Below, in pieces: positions 50,819 through 57,900 of a stretch of DNA of 57,900 nt (positions within the stretch are counted from its first letter, which is position 1; each line of letters opens with the position of its first letter). The stretch is taken from the NCBI GenBank assembly GCA_020050835.1, contig JAGVKB010000091.1, positions 1 to 57,900 on the forward strand, read 5' to 3'. The notes beneath the pieces are model-generated. The model was not told the origin of the DNA, searched no databases, and was given only the letters and a program-made list of their open reading frames with translations. The DNA comes from Candidatus Obscuribacterales bacterium. GTDB lineage: Bacteria; Cyanobacteriota; Vampirovibrionia; Obscuribacterales; Obscuribacteraceae. The position numbers were made by a program, and so were the translations under genes.

Positions 50819-53083
50819 ATGCAGACAGTTAGACAAAGGCGCAGCCAAGTTAAGCCGTCAATCCAGTCCTCGGGCAAGTCGAACGGCATACGTAGGTGCT
50901 GCTTTGCGTTGTGTATTTGTTCATTTATACTCCTTCTGTTTCTGGCCGGCAAACTCACACTGTTACATCTCCGGCAGATGATCGGGGTAGGGGAGGTAAA
51001 ACTCTCAACCCTGAGTGAAACGAGTAGAGGTGTGAAGCTCTTCGACGGGCATGACAACTTTCTGTGCACTATACATGCCGATCGGGATCGCCAACCGGTC
51101 GCTCTGTCTAAAGTTTCAATCAATATGAGGAATGCGATTTTAGCTGCCGAAGATCGAAACTTCTACCGTCATTCCGGCTTGGATCTTACTGGAATCGCAA
51201 GGGCTCTCTGGAGAAACTATGCAGCCGGGCACATCGTAGAGGGTGGCTCGACGATAACACAGCAGCTGGTCCGTAGCCTCTATCTGGACAAGACCGATCA
51301 GTCCTTCAAGCGCAAACTGAAGGAAGCGTTTTTGGCATGGGATATAGACCACAGCTACTCGAAAGAAAAAATCCTCGAGACATATTTAAACGAAGTCTAC
51401 TTCGGCAGCGGTGCATATGGTGTCGATCGAGCTGCTCAGCGTTACTTTAGTAAGCATGCTGATAGTCTGACAATATCGGAGAGCGCATTTCTTGCCGGAC
51501 TTATTAAGTCTCCATCTGTTCTTGGTACGCCAGCAAATCGGAAGGCGGCCCTAGTGCGACAACGGTTAGTCATAGGAAAGATGGCAGATTTTGGATTTAT
51601 AGCTAGAGACCTGTCACAGAAGGCTCAATCGTCAACCTTGGTTTTCAAATCAAACTGGCAGACAGTTCCCTATCCCTATTACATTCGTTATGCAATGCAG
51701 GTTTTACAACGTAGTCTAGGCAATGATCTATGGACACACGACTGGCGAATCTACACGCACCTGGATGTGCAGACACAGCAGATTGCCGAATCTACCTTGA
51801 ACAAGGGCATTGAATCTGCACCGCGAGGTATAGATCAAGGTGCATTGGTGACTATGTCTGTTAGGGACGGTGCCGTTCTCGCAATGGTCGGAGGAGTAGG
51901 ACCCTACGACAATAGTCCTTGGAATCGAGCGTTGTTCCCGCATACTGCTGGCTCCTCCTTTAAGCCATTTGTATATCTGGCGGGTCTGATAGACGGAGTA
52001 ATTCAGCCAGATACGCTGATTTATGATGCTCCACTCGTCGACAAATCAGGTGATGCTCAGAAATATGATCCAAGAAATTTCGATGGGAGATTTCTTGGCT
52101 GGATAACAGCTCGTTCGGCACTGGCATGGTCGCGCAACGTATGTTCGGTGCGCGTCGCGCAGGAAGCTACCATAGATCGTGTAATTGAGGTGGCACACTT
52201 AGCTGGCATCAAGGCACAGCTGAACCCTAATCCTTCGCTGGCACTCGGCTCCTGCGCAGTATCTCCGCTCGACATGACCACCGCATATGCGACACTGGCG
52301 CGCGGCGGCGTCTATTTGGAACCGCAGCTCTTACGGCGCATTGAATGCGAAGATGACAGCGCGAAGAGGACATTTCAAGCGACACCGGACACTAGATTGC
52401 CGAACGAGGCGGTAGCTCAACTTGTCGACGTAATGCAAGATGTTGTACGTTGTGGTACAGGAACGGAAGCGCGTTTGCTTGCGCACTCTGTTGCCGGGAA
52501 AACTGGCACTGCGGATAATGGCAAAGACCTCTGGTTTGTCGGTTTTACGCCGGACACCGTTACTGCTGTTTGGGGTGGCAACGATCGGAATCGGTCTGTC
52601 AGAGGAATTCGTGTAACCGGTGGTGCCGTTATGGCCCGTATCTGGCATGACTACATGACGTCCTTTTACAGCATACGTAAGGTTCCAGTTCGGCTCGCAT
52701 TTGCGTCACCAATTAGAAAGCTGGTAACGACTGTTCCTCAGTCCTCAGATGCTAGACTTCTTGCCGGTACTATCGCAAATGCGGATCCTAATGCGAAGAT
52801 TACTGATGCACAGCTAAATGGCGCCAACCTTCGTGAGGAGTGCAATATGTTCTCCTCGACACCGGCCGAAGATTTTAATAACCTACAGATGCTTATAGCG
52901 CGTGGTATCGCCCGTGCTTCCGATCTCCAGAGAGGCCAAGCCAAACAGCGATGGCAAGAGCAATTGTTGACGCAATCTCAGGAAACCATGAAGAATGAGG
53001 ATCAGAAGTCAACTACTGAGAGCTCGACATCGGTTGATCCGGATTACAATAGTTATGAAACTTCGAAAGCAGCTGCAGAATAG
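50819..53083 (+). CDS. Class A penicillin-binding protein (PBP1A-like)
   Basis: The protein has 754 residues; ATG 50819. N-terminal cytoplasmic tail and transmembrane helix (ALCICSFILLLFLAGKLTLL). Glycosyltransferase 51 domain about 85-280: ILAAEDRNFYRHSG (catalytic Glu), GGSTITQQLVRSLY, KILETYLNEVYFGSGAYGV. Transpeptidase domain about 340-620: SSFK (Ser nucleophile), SRN in WSRNVCSV, KTGTADN. A 100-residue polar, Ser/Glu-rich C-terminal tail follows. It polymerises and cross-links peptidoglycan at the cytoplasmic membrane. Complete and with all active-site residues. Adjacent genes are unrelated small secreted proteins. Confidence 0.95.
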   Translation: MQTVRQRRSQVKPSIQSSGKSNGIRRCCFALCICSFILLLFLAGKLTLLHLRQMIGVGEVKLSTLSETSRGVKLFDGHDNFLCTIHADRDRQPVALSKVSINMRNAILAAEDRNFYRHSGLDLTGIARALWRNYAAGHIVEGGSTITQQLVRSLYLDKTDQSFKRKLKEAFLAWDIDHSYSKEKILETYLNEVYFGSGAYGVDRAAQRYFSKHADSLTISESAFLAGLIKSPSVLGTPANRKAALVRQRLVIGKMADFGFIARDLSQKAQSSTLVFKSNWQTVPYPYYIRYAMQVLQRSLGNDLWTHDWRIYTHLDVQTQQIAESTLNKGIESAPRGIDQGALVTMSVRDGAVLAMVGGVGPYDNSPWNRALFPHTAGSSFKPFVYLAGLIDGVIQPDTLIYDAPLVDKSGDAQKYDPRNFDGRFLGWITARSALAWSRNVCSVRVAQEATIDRVIEVAHLAGIKAQLNPNPSLALGSCAVSPLDMTTAYATLARGGVYLEPQLLRRIECEDDSAKRTFQATPDTRLPNEAVAQLVDVMQDVVRCGTGTEARLLAHSVAGKTGTADNGKDLWFVGFTPDTVTAVWGGNDRNRSVRGIRVTGGAVMARIWHDYMTSFYSIRKVPVRLAFASPIRKLVTTVPQSSDARLLAGTIANADPNAKITDAQLNGANLREECNMFSSTPAEDFNNLQMLIARGIARASDLQRGQAKQRWQEQLLTQSQETMKNEDQKSTTESSTSVDPDYNSYETSKAAAE

Positions 53084-53145
53084 GGCTTAGGTTATCAGTT
53101 GTTGGTTTTGCTCAGGTGCAGAGGCGTATACGAGATTACTACAAA

Positions 53146-53406
53146 CTAGAAAACCTTCTTGAAGAATCGTCCGGTCTCATGCAAACCCTTCTTTACGCCA
53201 CCGGAAGCTGTGGATGCTCCCTTTCCCACACCGCTCTCAGTCGCATGCCAACCTTTCTTGACTCCACCAGACGTAGCGGAGAGTCCCTTCTTAACTCCAC
53301 GATCAGCTTTCTTGATGCCATGCTTTACATAGCCCGCCTCCCCGACTGATCCAATACCAGCAACAATGAATGCTGCAGCAATCGAAATAATCATCTGTGT
53401 TCGCAT
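53146..53406 (-). CDS. Small secreted Gly/Lys repeat protein
   Basis: The protein has 86 residues; ATG 53406, five bases after the upstream stop. Signal peptide (IISIAAAFIVAGIGSVGEAG). The mature part repeats GVKKGLSATS, GVKKGWHATE, GVGKGASTAS, GVKKGLHETG: an 11-residue amphipathic unit, highly basic. It may bind membranes or polyanions. The ribosome site (AAGGGG) overlaps the stop of the CsbD-LRV gene, so the two are an operon. No family recognised. Confidence 0.75.
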   Translation of the reverse strand: MRTQMIISIAAAFIVAGIGSVGEAGYVKHGIKKADRGVKKGLSATSGGVKKGWHATESGVGKGASTASGGVKKGLHETGRFFKKVF

Positions 53407-53411
53407 ATTTT

Positions 53412-54179
53412 CTACCCCTTCTGCTCGGCTATGATGATATTGGCTCGGATTCCTATTGTGACAGCTTCATCAAGCTTACTCTGCCCGACCAGCGCTGCTG
53501 CTAGCTTGTATAAAGCAAGACCTACTTCCTTGTGCTCAGCGCCAAGCAATCCTTCTAGCCCTTGAATCAGCTTTCTGTAGAAATCTTCGGCCTCAACAAA
53601 CTGCTCTTGTATCAGCATTTCATCAGCCCGTTGCGATACACTCTTCAAGTTATCCAGAGTGTTTTGTGCCAGTGCGAGCACAAATGGATTGTCATCATGC
53701 GCCAGTGATCTCAGATCTTCCACAGCGGTATTCGCATTTTCAGCCATTCGATATCGCACTTCAGCGTTCTCATCACTGACAAGTAACTGCCTCGTGTCAT
53801 TCGACATATTTGTGTTTTCTGTAACTGCAGCGCGGACTTCAAAAGATTCGTGGTTGGATAGTCGTGCTAGAGTACTGGCATCCGTATTGGCATTTTTAGC
53901 CACTCGCTCCGCTACACCAGGATGCTGGCTGTTGGCCAACTTGTCCAGCTCTGATGCAGATGTGTTTGGATGAGACGCTTGCCTGCGCTCCGCTTGACCA
54001 GGCTTTTCATCGCCAATATTTGAGTTTGTGTTCGTTGTCGACATCTTAAATACGTCCAGCTTAGTAGAATAAACCTGTGATTTCATTGTTACGCGGTCAT
54101 CAGCGGTCAATTTACCGCATTTTGCTTTGAAGTTTCCTCGAAGTTGTTTCCAGTTACCACTAATAACATTCCACTTCAT
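53412..54179 (-). CDS. CsbD-head / LRV / TPR fusion protein
   Basis: The protein has 255 residues from ATG 54179 (GAGG 12 bases before). Residues 1-34 (WNVISGNWKQLRGNFKAKCG, LTADD) match the first half of CsbD, then the match ends. After about 10 unlike residues a new Met at 46 (nt 54044) starts an Asn/Thr-rich segment. LRV repeats follow: NTSASELDKLANSQHPGV, NTDASTLARLSNHESFEVR, MSNDTRQLLVSDENAEVR, NTAVEDLRSLAHDDNPFV. The C-terminal 80 residues are TPR-like (AEDFYRKLIQGLEGLLG, ALYKLAAALVGQSKLDEA). It is uncertain whether the CsbD head is translated or the real start is 54044. Confidence 0.7.
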   Translation of the reverse strand: MKWNVISGNWKQLRGNFKAKCGKLTADDRVTMKSQVYSTKLDVFKMSTTNTNSNIGDEKPGQAERRQASHPNTSASELDKLANSQHPGVAERVAKNANTDASTLARLSNHESFEVRAAVTENTNMSNDTRQLLVSDENAEVRYRMAENANTAVEDLRSLAHDDNPFVLALAQNTLDNLKSVSQRADEMLIQEQFVEAEDFYRKLIQGLEGLLGAEHKEVGLALYKLAAALVGQSKLDEAVTIGIRANIIIAEQKG

Positions 54180-54559
54180 TTGTTTTGATCCTCATCTACT
54201 TATGCGTACGCTTCATGTTTGGATGTCAGCCAATGATTTTGAGCTGGACATTCATTCGGGCTAATTGTCGCTCGTCACTTGGTTAATGCTTGACCAGGTG
54301 TAGTCTGCCTGGATACATTCAAGTACTTCAAAATGTGGGCGCGCGATGCCTGTTTTCATTATCATCCACCTCCATTGTTTGATGACCGGAGTGACGGAGA
54401 TTCTGGCAATTAGCTCCATTTATCGTGTGGTGTTATCCATAGCAATTGTGCGAACAAACCACAGATTGACCAAGTGGGCAGTTACATAGCCTGGGAACTA
54501 AATGCAATGGCATCGTGTCATACCCGTCGCATTATAGTTCAGTTGAACTGGAGGTTCTT
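54180..54559. other. Divergent intergenic region, no gene seen
   Basis: 380 bases between the fusion gene (minus) and the small membrane protein (plus). No clear promoter or repeat. Confidence 0.3.
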
Positions 54560-54826
54560 ATGGGAATACTTGCATTTATCCTTTTTCTTTGTGTTGCCGC
54601 AGCCTGCGCATACCTGGCCGAAAGACTGGTACCAAACGTAGTTCCAGGTGGTTTTTTTACTTCTGCAATAGTGGGCATTATTGGTGCCTGGATTGGTGGA
54701 GCATTGCTAGGACATATGGGTCCAGAGCTTGCGGGTGTGTCGCTGGTTCCCTGCATTGTGGGCTCAGCCGCGCTAGTGTTCCTAGTCTCACTTTGCTCAC
54801 GTGGTTTCAGGCACAGAGTAGTGTAG
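54560..54826 (+). CDS. Transglycosylase-associated/GlsB-type small membrane protein
   Basis: The protein has 88 residues; ATG 54560 with GGAGG. Three hydrophobic helices: ILAFILFLCVAAACAYLAE, FFTSAIVGIIGAWIGGALL, SLVPCIVGSAALVFLVSL. Position and Gly spacing (AIVGIIGAWIGG) match the GlsB/YeaQ/YmgE family, which is stress-induced and of unknown role. It is downstream of the CsbD-type operon region and upstream of the SRPBCC gene by 38 bases on the same strand. Confidence 0.85.
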   Translation: MGILAFILFLCVAAACAYLAERLVPNVVPGGFFTSAIVGIIGAWIGGALLGHMGPELAGVSLVPCIVGSAALVFLVSLCSRGFRHRVV

Positions 54827-54864
54827 ATTGTTCAGAGCTTTGAGTCTATTCGAGTTTCTTTGAG

Positions 54865-55533
54865 ATGCTTAAATTCAACTGCTGGAGTGCTTTTGCTTCT
54901 ATATTGATCGGCCTCTGCTCGATTTTGGCGATTCCTACCGAGGTTTGCGCTGACGCAGAAGCCGATCAATATCAACAACGACTGGCACAGGGCGAAGTGT
55001 TGTTAAGTAATCAGGATATTGGATCCATGAAATATATAAGTGGAAGGATCTTAATCGCCGAACAGCCTGAGGCGGTCTGGCCTGTCTTGGTTAACCCCTT
55101 TCAGTTTAAGGGAGATATCTGTGATAGGATGCAAGGACTTGACGTACTTGTGGACCAACCAGATCATTCGCGCCTCAGGATGAGCATGTATTGTGGATGG
55201 TTTCCCCGAATCACATACATTGTTGAATCTAAGTACAGTTATCGTGAGCGAATTGAATTCAGACGAATTTCAGGAGCTATGAAGAACTTCACTGGCTACT
55301 GGGCACTCAGCCCGAGCGCCGATCGGAAGGGAACCATCGTCACGTTTGCATTGTTTGTAGAGCCAGATATACCAATTCCGCAGTGGCTAGTTCGCCAGGG
55401 CATAAGAATTGAGCTGCCTCGTACTCTGCAGAACCTTCGTAAGAGAGTAGTGACAAGTTGCAAGAGCGGACAAGCTCCGGAGGGACGCACTCTACTTGCA
55501 GCAAGGATGACCGTACCGCTGTTGAAGAAGTAG
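54865..55533 (+). CDS. Secreted SRPBCC (START-like) protein
   Basis: The protein has 222 residues; ATG 54865. Signal peptide ends EVCADA. The beta-alpha core starts ISGRILIAEQPEAVWPVLVN (the hallmark 'I-aspe-VW-vl-d' opening) and continues DVLVDQPDHSRLRMSM, ERIEFRRISGAMKNFTGYWAL and VTFALFVEPDIPIPQWLV. It ends with a long C-terminal helix (LPRTLQNLRKRVV). Such folds bind hydrophobic ligands in a central cavity. Export is less usual for this family. Ligand unknown. Confidence 0.88.
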   Translation: MLKFNCWSAFASILIGLCSILAIPTEVCADAEADQYQQRLAQGEVLLSNQDIGSMKYISGRILIAEQPEAVWPVLVNPFQFKGDICDRMQGLDVLVDQPDHSRLRMSMYCGWFPRITYIVESKYSYRERIEFRRISGAMKNFTGYWALSPSADRKGTIVTFALFVEPDIPIPQWLVRQGIRIELPRTLQNLRKRVVTSCKSGQAPEGRTLLAARMTVPLLKK

Positions 55534-56100
55534 GCTGTAGCAGGACAAGTTGGAGCTTTGTTTGGCACTGACAGGTACGTAGGAAACAATCTGGACTGCG
55601 GTCAATAAATCTAATGAAAGAGCGGGGAACAAAGTAGTATCGGTCCAGTCATTTACACTCGAGTTTGCACTCCCCAAGTGTACGGAAGAAGAAACCCGCC
55701 CCGCCCCCGGGCGGGTTTCTTTTGGGGGCTGCATGAAAAGGATAAATGGATGGTCTTCCGATTTGCATTTAACTATTAGCTCAATACAGAGGGGAAAGCT
55801 CAGGAAGTGTTGTTCAGAAGATTGGCGAAGAATTCTTTGAATAGCCTGGAACTAATATTGCGGTATTAATGTCTACCCTCCCGAACTTTGCTATGTCGAG
55901 TTTGCTCATGAAACGGTGAAACCACGGTTTCCGAGGGCTCTAGGCTCAGCTAGACGAGCACCTGCCAGGAGCAGTGTACAGAGTGTCAGTCCTTTATAGA
56001 TGCGGACTGATTGCGAACAAGGCGAGATAGGGCATTGAAACCACGAACTTAGTCCATCGAGATGTGCGAGACGAGTTGCCAAATACAAAGGTAGGCTGAA
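55534..56100. other. Intergenic region with terminator and GAAACC hairpin
   Basis: 567 bases without a supported gene. Contains the terminator at 55689-55721 and, about 170 bases before the repeat-protein gene, an inverted repeat GAAACC-ac-GGTTTC (55918-55931). The leader of the repeat-protein gene may be long. Confidence 0.4.
55689..55721 (+). terminator. Rho-independent terminator after the SRPBCC gene
   Basis: AAGAAACCCGCCC (55689-55701), loop of 7, GGGCGGGTTTCTT (55709-55721): 13 perfect pairs, very GC-rich base, followed by TTGG and preceded on the other strand by T-rich sequence. Efficient termination is expected; it could work in both directions. Confidence 0.85.
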
Positions 56101-57900
56101 ATGAATCACAAGACCCAGGTGTTGTTTGCCCTCTCTATTGCACTTGGGCTAGAGTTGGCTTATCACTGGACAGCTTTGGCTGACCATAATCAGCATGGTC
56201 ATATGCAAGGCGCAATTCAGCCGCAGGGCACCGGTGCTCCAGGGGGAGGAAGGCCGCAGGTCGGCAATCCTGGTGCTGGCTTTCAGGGTGGTGGCAGACC
56301 TCAGGGGATCAATCCAGCTGCAGGTTTTCAAGGTGGTGGCTTGCCTTCAGGAGTGAATCCAGGCGCAGGCTTTCAGGGTGGTGGCAGACCTCAGGGTATC
56401 AATCCAGCTGCAGGCTTCCAGGGTGGTGGTTTGCCTTCAGGAGTGAATCCGGGCGCAGGCTTCCAGGGTGGTGGCAGACCGCAAGGTATCAATCCAGGAG
56501 CAGGCTTCCAGGGTGGTGGCAGACCGCAAGGTATCAATCCGGGAGCAGGCTTCCAGGGTGGTGGCAGACCGCAAGGTATCAATCCGGGCGCAGGCTTCCA
56601 GGGTGGTGGTAAAACTCAAGGTTTCAATCCAGGAGCAGGCTTCCAGGGTGGTGGCAAGACTCAAAGTTTCAATCCGGGCGCAGGCTTCCAGGGTAGTGGC
56701 AAGACTCAAAGTATCAATCCGAGCGCAGGCTTCCAGGGTGGTGGCAGAACTCAAGGGATGAATCCAGGAGCAGGCTTCCAGGGTGGTGGCAAACAACAAG
56801 GAATAAATCCAGGCGGTGGCTTTCAAGGTAACGGAAGAACACAAGGACTAAATCCAGCTGGCGGCCTTCATGGTGACGGGAAGTCACAGCGTCTTGATCC
56901 AAGCATCGGTATTCATACTGGTAAACAACAAGGCACCAGCATTGGTGGCGGCAGATCTCAGCAAGGAAAGCTAGATAACGTTTCGAGTGGTGGAAGATCT
57001 TCCGGACTCAATAGGAACGAGGGATCAGACCGGACAAATTCGAGCAGCGTCAAGCAGCAGGGCAATGCACCAGACACCATGAAAGCCGATCAAGGGGCCG
57101 TGAGTCGAGGCAATCCCAATAGCGGAGCTTTGCCCAAGGTTCCAGAGCGGTCACTGTTAACAGTCACGAAAGGTGCTGTTCAAAATTTAGATACACGTAG
57201 TGATGTCATTTTTGACAACGATCAATGGGACTGGACACCTGAAGCACCACGAACTCAGCTTGCAGACCGTACGAAAGCACCCCAGAAAAACGATGGAAGA
57301 CCATCACTACCGACCGCACCGTCCGGTGAGACCAGGCGAGGACACATTAAAGATCGCGGGCTCGGTCATGGATACGATGATGGGCCAGGGCAGGGTCCCG
57401 GAAAAGGTTTGGGTCGCGGACATTGGGACGAGAAGCATCCATCTGGTCCATCGCATCCAACCGGACCATCGCATCCAACCGGGCCATCGCACCCAACAGG
57501 ACCATCGCACCCAACTGGACCATCGAGTCCTACTGGTCCCTCTTGCGCGACTGGACCATCACACCCAACTGGACCATCGCACCCAACTGGACCATCGCAC
57601 CCGACTGGACCATCGCACCCAACTGGACCATCGCACCCAACTGGACCATCGCACCCAACTGGACCATCGCACCCAACTGGACCATCACACCCAACTGGAC
57701 CATCGAATCCGACTGGACCATCGCACGCGACGGGACCATCGAATCCTTCAGGACCATCACACGCGACTGGACCATCGAGCCCTACTGGTCCCTCCTGCGC
57801 GACTGGACCATCGCACCCAACTGGACCATCGCACCCAACTGGACCATCGCACCCAACTGGACCATCGCACCCAACTGGACCATCGCACCCAACTGGACCA
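56101..57900 (+). CDS. Large secreted repeat protein (3' end outside window)
   Basis: 600 codons are open from ATG 56101 to the window end without a stop. Signal peptide about 1-27 (VLFALSIALGLELAYHWTALA). Residues about 40-245 are 15-residue repeats of the type GGRPQGINPGAGFQG. A 150-residue polar region (KVPERSLLTVTKGAV, DVIFDNDQWDWTPEA) is next. From about residue 449 a hexapeptide GPSHPT is repeated with some SCAT, SPT and NPT variants. Gly occurs every sixth residue, so it is not collagen. Likely surface or extracellular, flexible and rigid parts combined. Confidence 0.8.
   Translation, partial: MNHKTQVLFALSIALGLELAYHWTALADHNQHGHMQGAIQPQGTGAPGGGRPQVGNPGAGFQGGGRPQGINPAAGFQGGGLPSGVNPGAGFQGGGRPQGINPAAGFQGGGLPSGVNPGAGFQGGGRPQGINPGAGFQGGGRPQGINPGAGFQGGGRPQGINPGAGFQGGGKTQGFNPGAGFQGGGKTQSFNPGAGFQGSGKTQSINPSAGFQGGGRTQGMNPGAGFQGGGKQQGINPGGGFQGNGRTQGLNPAGGLHGDGKSQRLDPSIGIHTGKQQGTSIGGGRSQQGKLDNVSSGGRSSGLNRNEGSDRTNSSSVKQQGNAPDTMKADQGAVSRGNPNSGALPKVPERSLLTVTKGAVQNLDTRSDVIFDNDQWDWTPEAPRTQLADRTKAPQKNDGRPSLPTAPSGETRRGHIKDRGLGHGYDDGPGQGPGKGLGRGHWDEKHPSGPSHPTGPSHPTGPSHPTGPSHPTGPSSPTGPSCATGPSHPTGPSHPTGPSHPTGPSHPTGPSHPTGPSHPTGPSHPTGPSHPTGPSNPTGPSHATGPSNPSGPSHATGPSSPTGPSCATGPSHPTGPSHPTGPSHPTGPSHPTGPSHPTGP
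56281..56835 (+). repeat. 45-base tandem repeats
   Basis: About twelve in-frame copies of a 45-base unit (start at GGTGGTGGCAGACC or variant), encoding 15 residues. The last copies drift. Several adjacent copies are nearly identical at DNA level, indicating recent expansion or homogenisation. Confidence 0.9.
57445..57900 (+). repeat. 18-base tandem repeats encoding GPSHPT
   Basis: At least 24 copies of GGACCATCGCACCCAACT or close variants extend to the window end. Variant units recur at about 57541 and 57800 (SCAT, NPT, SPT), giving a higher-order pattern consistent with block duplication. Confidence 0.92.

Noticed and set aside
56391-56844. Long minus-strand frames inside the repeat-protein gene
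   Set aside because: They are products of the 45-base repetitive sequence; the plus-strand frame has signal peptide and continuous coding logic.
57445-57900. Regular short repeats resembling a CRISPR array
   Set aside because: There are no unique spacers, the unit is 18 bases, and it stays in frame as GPSHPT codons.

Overview
The window looks like a chromosomal segment of a Gram-negative-type (diderm), non-photosynthetic bacterium, most plausibly from the cyanobacterial lineage without photosynthesis (Vampirovibrionia/Melainabacteria, Obscuribacterales-like). This is inferred from gene content, not from a marker gene. Outer-membrane features (a TonB-dependent receptor, a trimeric autotransporter, very long secreted repeat proteins) sit beside an LCP protein, two single-RRM RNA-binding proteins of the cyanobacterial type, and a ferritin-like protein that follows the metal-ligand pattern of cyanobacterial aldehyde-deformylating oxygenase. 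No rRNA, complete tRNA, CRISPR array or intact mobile element was found. One short IS3-type transposase remnant is present.

Layout. 1-5.6 kb: 3' part of a giant secreted adhesin and two secreted proteins of unknown function. 5.6-9.1 kb: an electrophile-response-like module with a NemR-like TetR repressor, three matching operators, a 48-codon small ORF, a TPR-alpha/beta-hydrolase fusion and a glyoxalase-like protein. 9.2-12.9 kb: TPR protein, cupin, periplasmic beta-carbonic anhydrase, zinc-ribbon protein. 13.0-16.2 kb: a minimal TonB and a TonB-dependent receptor, each with a copy of the same Fur-family-like dyad. 16.3-28.1 kb: UvrA-like ATPase, double VOC protein, YadA-like adhesin, histidine phosphatase, coiled-coil and repeat proteins, class A beta-lactamase. 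28.1-35.8 kb: fatty acid desaturase, two convergent RRM genes, a 58-residue cysteine protein, patatin-like phospholipase and small zinc-binding proteins. 36-41 kb: very basic, Asn/Gln-rich small secreted proteins, a second patatin-like lipase and an LRV-repeat protein. 41-45.3 kb: CsbD, then a tight three-gene operon (ADO-like di-iron protein, ligand-depleted paralogue, thioester-reductase/FAR-like dehydrogenase), then an LCP protein. 45.6-49.2 kb: two paralogous small secreted proteins around an alpha/beta hydrolase, and a B12-binding radical SAM enzyme. 50-57.9 kb: class A PBP, small stress-type proteins (including an in-frame CsbD-LRV-TPR fusion), an SRPBCC protein, and a repeat protein that runs off the window end.

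The most interesting part is the operon at 41295-43843. The first protein keeps all six expected di-iron ligands at ADO-like spacing. The second is recognisably homologous but has lost three of them. The third is an NAD(P)-dependent reductase of the class that makes fatty aldehydes or alcohols from acyl thioesters. Together they could be an unusual, FAR-dependent hydrocarbon or aldehyde-metabolising system with a catalytic/non-catalytic subunit pair. The second clear regulatory story is the TetR module, where a perfect 11-bp-arm palindrome and two related sites sit inside promoter-like sequences.
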